Assembly (NCBI RefSeq): GCF_040958095.1 | Contig: NC_091230.1 | Span: forward strand, 8,627,228 to 8,691,227 | Direction of reading: 5' to 3' | Origin: Procambarus clarkii | Lineage: Eukaryota; Arthropoda; Malacostraca; Decapoda; Cambaridae | Length of the DNA: 64,000 nt | Part shown: piece after piece, positions 56,942 through 64,000 of the stretch | Layout: the number at the start of each line of letters is the position of its first letter | Numbering within the stretch: position 1 is the stretch's first letter | Made by a program: the position numbers and the translations under genes | Notes under the pieces: model-generated | Told to the model about the DNA's origin: nothing | Database searches by the model: none | What the model saw: only the letters and a program-made list of their open reading frames with translations

Positions 56942-57287
56942 CTGTGCATGAGATAACATTTTTTTGTTTAACTGCATTATCACACCCATATACCTCCTGA
57001 GCTCTTCCGACTCTCACTAGTCAACCTTAGTTAAGCTATCATGTCCACCAACTCATCTCTTTGTAAATAAGCTTTGCTATAACAAGTTCTCAGTTCAGTC
57101 TTTATATTCACCCAGAAGGTGAAGATATTTCTATTATTAAAGAATTACATCTAGGCTACATTTCAATACAAGATTGTAAGATATCCCTTGTAGGTTATTG
57201 ATAAATGTATCTCCATTTTTACCTTTTGAGTCATGATGCTCCTATATTAAGAATTGACTCATTTGATAACTAATATCAACATTACCT
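56942..57287. other. Unassigned AT-rich DNA
   Basis: No coding or repeat feature recognised apart from the left target duplication of the next element at 57275-57287. Confidence 0.4.
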
Positions 57288-57466
57288 GCACGCGATGAGT
57301 CACAATAACGTGGCTGAAGTATATTGATCAGACCACACACTAGAAGGTGAAGGGACGACGAAGATTCGGTCCGTCCTGGACCATTCTCACAATCGACTTG
57401 AGAATGGTCCAGGACGGACCGAAATGTCGTCGTCCCTTCACCTTCTAGTGTGTGGTCTGGTCAATC
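57288..57466 (+). mobile_element. Hairpin-shaped retroposon with 13-bp target duplication
   Basis: Starts GCACGCGATGAGTCACAATA, then two ~65-bp inverted arms (57324-57388 and 57400-57464) with GGTCCGTCCTGGACCATTCT at the inner side. Flanked by ATCAACATTACCT at 57275-57287 and 57467-57479. Same family as 1883-2095, opposite orientation. Confidence 0.88.
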
Positions 57467-57479
57467 ATCAACATTACCT

Positions 57480-58150
57480 CTCCTGGTGAATTTCAGTCAT
57501 CCCTAGCACTGTGTTTCTAAGATCCTATTGATGGAATTTTCGATTAAAAGTCTTTCCACATTGTAACGGTAACTACAAGTAGTTCAACCAAACTAGCATA
57601 CTTCCACATAACAGAAATAGATTTTTGTTGAGTATTTTTGTGGGGGGGGGGGTAGTATTTCAATGACGTATTGTTTATTCAAAGTGATGATTTCATCATT
57701 CTCTACGAATCTATGCTATGTTGCCACACTTACTATTGCACTAATGAGTGCACTTCCTTAATGAGTGCATCAGTTTTTCTTTAACTCAAACTCACCGTCT
57801 CGTATGCAAAGTAAGGTTTCGCGCAAGTTTTAACCATTTTTTTTTTTGATAATTCTTTAGTAATTTGCAGCAAAGTCGATTTTCTACTGCTCAATCATGC
57901 GTTTAATCATACTGCTTATCCGCTCATGTCGGGGATTCTGCAAAGCGAAGTAGGTATAACAGACAGGTCGTTAATACCATAATATTAATAGGAATTAAGA
58001 AAGACAAGCGTTAATAATTATATTATATTTATTTACATACCATCATCATTAACCAGAAGTAGCATCATAAATATTACTATATAGCAACATAAAACGACAT
58101 CATCATTATACATAGTAACTTAACTAGATTTGTACATTTGTTTTTACTGG
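57480..58150. other. Unassigned AT-rich DNA
   Basis: A G run at 57642-57653 and a T run at 57838-57847, but no gene or element recognised. Confidence 0.35.
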
Positions 58151-58724
58151 GGGTGGAACAGGCTTTGAGATGTTCTTTGGGATTTTGCCCAAACCCCCCT
58201 ACAGTTTTCAAAATATCGTAAATATCGCAAAAGTGAATTAAGAGTGTTATTTTTTAGCCAAATTCTGAATCAATGCACATGTTTATAGTTGGAAAATATG
58301 CATATTAGTGAAAACGGAATTGGTCACATTTTGCCCAAACCGCCCTTCAGTTTTCAATATATCGGAAATATTGCAAATCTGACTCATATGCGGTATTTTT
58401 GAGCCGAATTCTGGCGCACTGCACATATTTGAAGTTTGAAATTACGAAATTTTATACTGAAAATAGGCCAATTAGTGAAAACGACGATGGGTCACATTTT
58501 GCCCAAACCCCCCTACAGTTTTCAAAATGTCGGAAATATCGCAAATCTGACCCATGAGCGGTATATTTCAGCCGAATTCTGGCTCACCACACATATTTGA
58601 AGATTGAAATTACGACTTTTTATACCGAAAATAGGCCAATTAGTATAAATGGCGATGGGTCACATTTTGCGCAAACCCCCCCCCCCCCCTACAGTTTTCA
58701 AAATATCGGAAATATTGCAAAATC

Positions 58725-59215
58725 TACACACAGAAATCACAATTGCATGATGCATCAAATGAACAAATCCACAAGGGCCGTGACGAGGATTCTAACCTGT
58801 AGTCCAGGAGCATCCCAGACTGCTGCCTTAATCGACTGAGCTACGACATGGTAAACGGAGTTGAAACCGAAGTTTTATTGAACTTACTGGATCCTGCAGT
58901 CGCTCTGAGGCACAACCAGGGTTTTGCACAACTCCCCCCATGCACTCGAACTATGTCCATAAGCCGTTCTCCCTCTTCGCCCTTATTTCATTACACACAG
59001 AAATCACAATTGCGTGATGCATCAAATGAACAAATCCACAAGGGCCGTGACGAAGATTCGAACCTGCGACTGGGAACATCCCAGACGTTGCCTTAATCGA
59101 CTGAGCTACGACATGGTAAAAGGAATTGAAACCGAAGTTCTACTGAACTTACTGGATCCTACAGCCTCTCCGAGGCACAATCAGGGTTTTGCACAACTCT
59201 CCCCATGCACTAATT
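58725..59215 (-). mobile_element. Dimeric tRNA-derived SINE inside the satellite
   Basis: Two minus-strand units with AATCACAATTG at 58735 and 59002 (267 bp apart), the same arrangement as 33201/33467. The second unit keeps a good B box (GATTCGAACC on the plus strand at 59057); the first has GATTCTAACC. The A-box strand reads TAGCTCAGTCGATTAAGGCA. The ORFs at 58848 and 59014 are frames through it. Confidence 0.82.
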
Positions 59216-59424
59216 TCAACACCAAAATATTCCAATTGGTGAAAACTGCGAGTGGTCAAATTTTGCCCAAACCCCCCTACAGTTTTCAAAATATCGGAAA
59301 AATCGTGGAAGGGAACTCATAAATGTTATTTTTTAGTCGAATTCTGAATCAATGCACATGTTTGGAGTTTGGAAATATGCATATTAGTGAAAAGGGCGTT
59401 GGGGTCACATTTTGCCCAAACCTG

Positions 59425-59585
59425 ATATATCCTGATAAACCAGGCTGTCATTCGTACGTCAGGCTGCGAACAGCCGCGTCCAACAGCCTGATTGATCAGT
59501 CCAGCAACCAGGAGGGCCTGGTCGACGACCGGGCCGCAGGGATCCTAAGCACCGAAACCACCTCAAAGTAACCTCAAGGAAACCC
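59425..59585. mobile_element. Common decapod-type repeat block
   Basis: CCTGATAAACCAGGCTGTCA, CAGCCTGATTGATCAGTCCA, AACCAGGAGGGCCTGGTCGA, GACCGGGCCGCAGGGATCCT and CGAAACCACCTCAAAGTAAC. The last half is the counterpart of 53910-53965. I recall this block as widespread in decapod genomes; the class is not certain. It interrupts a satellite monomer. Confidence 0.65.
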
Positions 59586-60360
59586 TCCCTTCAGTTTTCA
59601 AATATCGGAAATATTGCAAATCTGATTCATGATCGGTATTTTTGACCCGAATTCTGGCTCACTGCACATATTTGGAGTTTGAAATTACGAAGTTTTATAC
59701 TGAAAATAGGCTAATTAGTGAAAACGACGATGGGTCACATTTTTCCCAAACCCCCCTACAGTTTACAAAATATCGAAAATATCGCAAATCTGACACATAA
59801 CTGTTATTTTTCAGCCAAATTCTGGCTCACTGCACATATTTGGATATTGAAATTTCGACTTTTTATACCGAAAATATGATAATTAGTGAAAACGGCGATG
59901 GGTCATATTTTGCCCAAACCCCCAACAGTTTTTAAAATATCTGAAATATCGCAAATCTGACGCATGAGCAGTATGTTTGAGCGTAATTCTGTCTCACTGT
60001 ACATATTTGGAGTTTAAAATTACGACTTTTTTACCGAAAATATGCAAATTAGACAGAACAGCGATGGGTCATATTTTGCCCTAATTGCAAATCCCCCTAC
60101 AGTTTTCCAAATATCGCAAATTTCACTCATGAGTTATTTTTAAACCGAATTCTAGCTCACTGCACATATTTGTGCAGTGAGATATGAATTAAGCAGCCAA
60201 ATATGTGCAGTGAGCCAGAATTCGGCTCAAAAACAAAGTTTATGAGTCAGATTTGCGATATTTTCGATATTTTGGAAACTGTAGGGGGTGGGGGAGGGGG
60301 TTAGGGCAACATTTGACCCATTGCCATATTCACTAATTGGCATATATATATTTTCACCGG

Positions 60361-60887
60361 AACGTCTGACTCGTCCCGGTCAGACGTACCAGGAAACTGT
60401 GAAATATTGTAAGTTCAATATTGCAATAGTTCTCTCTACATTTGCAAACCTTAACTACAATAGAATCCACATATACGGAACAAGATTCTGATGAAATTGG
60501 TGTATTAAGGTTCCGGTAGCACACGGCTGATCTTATAGAATATACAACCCCACAACAGACGACTAACTCCCTGATCCCTATTGATCTTTAGGTGAGTAGA
60601 GGCATCAGGTGTAAAGAAGCGCTCCTGAATAACTAACTCTATACGAGAATCGAGCTCTGTCCTAAACGTTGTGAACTGGCTTGGGTCTCCTCATATTCCA
60701 GCTCAATATACAGCCTCTCCTAATATCCCAGCTCTTTGAAAGTCCTCATATCACAACTCTAATTCTATCCTTTTTCTATCTTATTCTCTCTCGGCATCTT
60801 ATCACGTTCCTTCTATGTACTATATAGGAATTGAGACTTAACACAATGTCTTCATATTTACTTTACATAGCTGGAGTGACCAAAAGT
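60361..60887. other. Unassigned; SINE-body scrap near 60550
   Basis: 60550-60640 (CCCACAACAGACGACTAACTCC … GTAAAGAAGCGCTCCT) looks like a decayed body of the SINE type at 61380-61560. GTCTGAC…GTCAGAC forms a 7-bp hairpin at 60364-60385. Nothing else. Confidence 0.4.
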
Positions 60888-60906
60888 TACATAGGTTTGA
60901 AATGTT

Positions 60907-61115
60907 GACCAAACCACACACTAGAAAGTGAAGGGACGACAACATTTCGGTCCGTCCTGGACCATTCTGATGTCGATTGTGAGTCAATCACAATACATTC
61001 TCAAGTCACAATCTACTTGAGATGGTCCAGCACGGACTGAAACGTTGCCGTCCCTTCACTCTCTAGTGTGTGTTTGGTCAACATATTTTCAGCCACGTTA
61101 TTGTGACTCCTCGTC
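60907..61115 (-). mobile_element. Hairpin-shaped retroposon with 19-bp target duplication
   Basis: Inverted arms around GGTCCGTCCTGGACCATTCT and GATGGTCCAGCACGGACTGA, more diverged than the other copies. Flanked by TACATAGGTTTGAAATGTT (60888-60906) and TACATAGGTTTGTAATGTT (61116-61134), one mismatch. On the minus strand it starts GACGAGGAGTCACAATAACG, as in the copy at 57288. Confidence 0.85.
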
Positions 61116-61134
61116 TACATAGGTTTGTAATGTT

Positions 61135-61350
61135 TTTGGTCGGTGTTTAGCGTCCCGTGGCGGCTCGTTCTTTTCGTAAGGTATCCCCTGTAAAAACGGA
61201 TTCTCTAACACGTTTTCTCTAGTGTTCTGTAATTTAAGGCAAACTATCATGATTTTTTTTTCAATTTTTATGATCTAATAATTATAATTAATAACTGTAT
61301 CGGGGGACAGGAAGCCATAGTGTATTTATACACGTTAGGCTTATATTGAG
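61135..61350. other. Unassigned AT-rich DNA
   Basis: No gene or element recognised. Confidence 0.35.
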
Positions 61351-61565
61351 GTCCTCCTTCCCTCCCCGAAGGTGGAATTAATTACCCCGTTCAGGATGCA
61401 ACCCCACAAGAAGCTGACTAACTCCTGTTTTAGCTACTCATTGCTAGGGTAACAGTTCCTTTAGGTAACAGGAAATGTGCCCAACCTTTTCTGTCCCTGC
61501 CCGGGATTCGACCCCCAGAATTCTCGATTATGCGTCGAGACCAAACCCAACAGCACTACCGGAAC
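61351..61565 (-). mobile_element. tRNA-derived SINE
   Basis: Plus-strand reading CCCCACAAGAAGCTGACTAA, CTACTCATTGCTAGGGTAAC, GTCCCTGCCCGGGATTCGAC, so the B box lies on the minus strand (GTCGAATCCCGGGC). Related in body layout to 53890 and 63725. The ORF at 61477 starts inside it. Confidence 0.7.
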
Positions 61566-61567
61566 CC

Positions 61568-61620
61568 TTGATAATAATAAATTATTGTATTATTATTATT
61601 TATTATTATTATTAATTACA
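61568..61620. repeat. (TTATTA)n microsatellite
   Basis: ATAATAATAAATTATTGTAT then TATTATTATT repeats. Confidence 0.9.
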
Positions 61621-62459
61621 TGGAGTTCTGGTCCTACTGCTCTGGTCCATTATAAACAATGTTTCTAAGGGTAATTGGCCCACTTATAAATAAAAAGATC
61701 CAATGAGATGTTACTCCAGTATTGAAGGTGGATTCAGAACCCCGCGAACACTCACTGTAACAAAATTCAAATTCAAATGTTTACAGGCTTCCACCCGTCA
61801 CAATGGCACCCGGCATAAAACCCGTCCTCGACTCAAGTCCATTACATTCAGCGGTCAACCCCACACACGCATTCATAAATTTTAACATAATGTTCATTCA
61901 AAACAGGAATTTTCTCAAGTATAAATTAATATTATAATATATTAGCATATTGTGTATATATAGGCATAGGATAGGTTAGGTTAGGTGTATAGGTTCTGTT
62001 GGCGATTATTTGTATTTGTAGTACGTGGGTGAAGCATTTATAGCGTTGTGATTCGAACAAAATTCGTCAGTGAAGCATATGTTCGAATATCAGCAGTTGT
62101 GAGTCGTGTGTAAACCGTTTTTCATTTATAAACAGGGGGTTTGGCGGGTGCATGGAATCACTTTTGGATCTTTGTTTGGGGGACGGGCTGGCGTACCTCT
62201 GGAAGGTTCGTGGAACAATTTTTTGGGGGGTTACAGTTCGAATTCCGGAGTTAGACTTCTCTATCCCCCTGAGAAACACTATTTTTCTATCCCACTGAGA
62301 ATAACGGGTGGAAGGTCTTCTACCTTCAGTTCCTGTACCGCCATCTGATTGGGAAAGAAAACAAAAATTATTTTCCAAAAAAGTCATGCCTGGCAGGAGT
62401 GAATTTGTCTTCCACTTCTGACCACAACCATTGATCTAGCAGTCAACAAGCCGTTATGC
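61621..62459. other. Unassigned; short TTAGG motif
   Basis: AGGTTAGGTTAGG near 61973-61986 is a very short match to the arthropod telomere unit TTAGG, too short to mean a telomere. The ORFs at 61703 and 62106 (and antisense 62067) have no recognisable domain. A G-rich stretch with GGGGGTTTGGCGGGTGCATG at 62138 may be a dispersed repeat but has no second copy here. Confidence 0.35.
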
Positions 62460-62721
62460 GGCCAGATACGAACGGACCGGGATTTATAAAGCAGTTACGC
62501 AAGTATTTACATTTTTTCTCAATCTTTGGCGGTTTTGTTTACAATTATTAAGCAGTTAATGAGCTCCGAAGTACCAGGAGGCTGTTTATAACAATAAAAA
62601 CAGGTGATTGGCAAGTTTTCTTGCTTGTAAACTGTTTAATAAATTTAACCAAAGCCGTCAAAGATTGAGGAAAGATGTACACGTTCGTAAGTAATTGCGT
62701 AACTGCTTAGTGAATCTGGCC
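62460..62721. mobile_element. Foldback MITE of the GGCCAGAT-end type
   Basis: About 262 bp with long imperfect inverted ends: GGCCAGATACGAACGGACCG … AAAGCAGTTACGCAAGTATT … TCTCAATCTTTGGCGGTTTT on the left faces AAAGCCGTCAAAGATTGAGG … AATTGCGTAACTGCTTAGTG … AATCTGGCC on the right. I recall GGGCCAGATTCACGAAGCAG-ended foldbacks as very abundant in decapod genomes. No target duplication is clear. Confidence 0.8.
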
Positions 62722-63039
62722 ACTGCTAGATAGCCTTGCCATCTGGCTATCCAGTAATTTCCTGAATTCCTGCATACTGCAGTTGCATTGTCAGACGTGT
62801 ACGTTGCTCGTGCAACGTGTGCAGTCCCCTAGAAAAACTTACCCTCCCTGAATCTACTGCACCGTTTCGTCAAGTCGGAATAACTTGGTTGATCAACACC
62901 TCTCTCAAAGTCACCTCAGCCTGTTGGCGACGTGGGCAGCTGAGTAAGACGGGAAGCTTAACTCAGGAGCGACATCTATATTTGAGGTTCTTCGCCAATT
63001 ATGAAAGTAACTCAGTACAACCTCGATTCAACAAATTGT
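62722..63039. other. Unassigned DNA
   Basis: An ORF at 62817-63113 covers part of it and runs into the dispersed repeat that follows; no domain recognised. Confidence 0.35.
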
Positions 63040-63245
63040 ATGGGACCACATCCCGTCCTCCTAAGATTTCCCAAGGTCAGGAAACTGTCGTACTAAAGTG
63101 CTCTTTTTCCTAGCCTGCCAGAGGACCCAAATCAGAAAACGGGACAGTATGTTAATTTCACGAGTCGCTATCATTAGCTAGCACAATTTTTGGCCTTAGG
63201 TTGCGTGTACGTCAAATGCGACTCTCTATTAGTAGGACGGGTTGG
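63040..63245 (+). repeat. Dispersed repeat, copy 2
   Basis: Diverged partner of 51655-51870: AGGAAACTGTCGTACTAAAG, TGCCAGAGGACCCAAATCAG, TGTACGTCAAATGCGACTCT. Confidence 0.7.
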
Positions 63246-63261
63246 GGACCCACCTCAATTC

Positions 63262-63480
63262 GTTGCCTCGTTGAAACAGGAGACGCCTCTGGACGATAAA
63301 GCGATGATCTCGCGTCATGCAGGTCGGCGTTCAATCCCCGACCGTCCACAAGTAGTTCGGCACCATTCCTTCCCCCCGTCCCATCCCAAATCCTTATCTT
63401 GACCCCTTCCCAGTGCTATATAGTCGTAATGACTTGGTACTTTCCCCCTGATAATTCCCTCCCTCCCTCCAGGATTCATT
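63262..63480 (+). mobile_element. tRNA-derived SINE, plus strand
   Basis: GTTGCCTCGTTGAAACAGGA head, AAGCGATGATCTCGCGTCAT, then a B-box-like GGCGTTCAATCCCCGACCGT, and the body TTCCCCCCGTCCCATCCCAA, AGTGCTATATAGTCGTAATG. I recall this body as a widespread decapod repeat. The ORF at 63190 reads through it. Confidence 0.7.
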
Positions 63481-63724
63481 TCCACGCCCTTAGGGCAGAT
63501 TTAAGTTAGCCAAGTTTTAATTTTTCTAAATAATAATGTAAGCTATGTTAAGTCCATTTCATTTAAAAATTCATCTGCCTGAAACGTTATGTTTGTTAGT
63601 GGCTGTACGAGTTTGTACGAACACCAGTGTTATGTATTCTCACAAACCCAATGTACCTTCTTGAATATAAATATGTAAATATTGAAAAAAAAAAATCAAC
63701 CAATAATATAATAGACAATTATCA
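63481..63724. other. Unassigned AT-rich DNA
   Basis: Nothing recognised. Confidence 0.35.
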
Positions 63725-64000
63725 AGGTGTGCGTGTGTGTATTTACTATTTGTGTCTGCAGGATCGAGCTATTAGCTCTTGGACCCCGCCTTTCTAACCA
63801 ATCTATTTTTCCTCTATTATATCTACTACATATATATTTCTCTTTAACACACACATCCCCAGGAAGCAGCCCATAGCAGCTGTCCAGCTCCCTGGTACCT
63901 ATTTACTATTAGGGGAACAGGCGCATCGGTGTGAAGAAACTCTGCTCATTTGATTCTGCCTCCGCCTGGGATTGAACCCGGGCCCTTAGGACTACGACTC
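63725..64000 (-). mobile_element. tRNA-derived SINE, cut by window edge
   Basis: Body CACATCCCCAGGAAGCAGCC, CAGCTCCCTGGTACCTATTT as at 53990, and a minus-strand B box (GGGTTCAATCCC, read on the plus strand as GGGATTGAACCCGGGCCCTT at 63969). The tRNA head continues past the window. Confidence 0.8.

Larger units (their letters stand above)
58165..60360. repeat. Satellite array, 146- and 168-bp monomers
   Basis: Repeated theme: GGGTCACATTTTGCCCAAAC, CCCCCTACAGTTTTCAAAAT, ATCGGAAATATTGCAAATCT, GAATTCTGGCTCACTGCACA, ATATTTGAAGTTTGAAATTA. The TTTTGCCC landmark occurs at about 58183, 58329, 58497 and 58664, then after insertions at 59261, 59406, 59738 (variant), 59909 and 60070, giving 145-146 or 160-171 bp spacing. 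The last part (60180-60310) is in reverse orientation. SINEs interrupt it at 58725-59215 and a common decapod block at 59425-59580. Confidence 0.9.

Noticed and set aside
61973-61986. TTAGG telomere-like motif
   Set aside because: Fewer than three units, no neighbouring array; chance or short interstitial match.
62067-62387. 106-residue minus-strand frame
   Set aside because: No domain, no second copy, overlaps an equally long plus-strand frame.

Overview
This window reads as a piece of a large, repeat-rich invertebrate genome, most probably a decapod crustacean. That call rests on recognised features: arthropod-type LINE, BEL/Pao and Gypsy elements; tRNA-derived SINEs and foldback repeats that I know, from memory, to be widespread in decapod genomes; and a chemoreceptor exon pair of the arthropod gustatory-receptor type. 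Nothing looks prokaryotic or viral. Almost every open reading frame is transposon-derived or an artefact of simple repeats.

Host gene. Two short plus-strand exons, 1583-1669 and 36195-36299, have consensus splice sites, are both phase 0, and join into a peptide that looks like the C-terminus of a gustatory receptor (7tm_7 family): a GLFVLDR segment, then the TM7 hallmark TY-five residues-QL, then a stop. If this is right, about the first 36 kb of the window is one gene 3' end whose last intron (34.5 kb) is packed with mobile elements. A candidate poly(A) signal lies at 36585.

Layout. 1-1180: LTR fragment and LINE 3' end. 1195-1565: minisatellite. 1583-1669: exon. 1738-3364: nested palindromes, a foldback retroposon, (TA)n tracts and an inverted SINE pair. 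4135-7060: CR1-like endonuclease fragment, then a minus-strand retrotransposon with a restriction-like endonuclease. 7060-10351: decayed minus-strand BEL/Pao element with gag, protease, RT and RNase H. 10490-11370: LINE RNase H fragment. 11373-33190: a dense cluster of one CR1-like LINE family on both strands. It includes a near full-length copy with an intact esterase-type ORF1 (13727-14584), a solo LTR inside that copy, a tandem duplication, and a complete BEL element (22284-27741) that keeps gag-protease but has no RT or integrase. 33190-36160: dimeric tRNA-SINE and a 16-bp minisatellite split by another LINE. 36195-36299: terminal exon. 36860-39880: Jockey-like LINE ORF1 and endonuclease, minus strand. 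39960-41851: Gypsy RT-RNase H and LTR. 42590-44300: long LTR of a second BEL-like family. 44300-49715: complete Gypsy element with 1019-bp LTRs and a 5-bp target duplication, again lacking RT and integrase, with an unrecognised 397-codon frame in their place. 51885-53880: 34-bp minisatellite. 53890-64000: SINEs, a solo LTR with target duplication, two more foldback retroposons, a 146/168-bp satellite, a foldback MITE and unassigned AT-rich DNA.

How it works together. The elements form a layered record. The CR1 family laid down most of 11-33 kb. LTR elements then inserted into CR1 copies. SINEs and foldback retroposons carry 12-19 bp target duplications, which is what copying by LINE-encoded enzymes leaves. 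Two LTR elements keep the structural gene and protease but lost replication enzymes, so they look like parasites of autonomous relatives.
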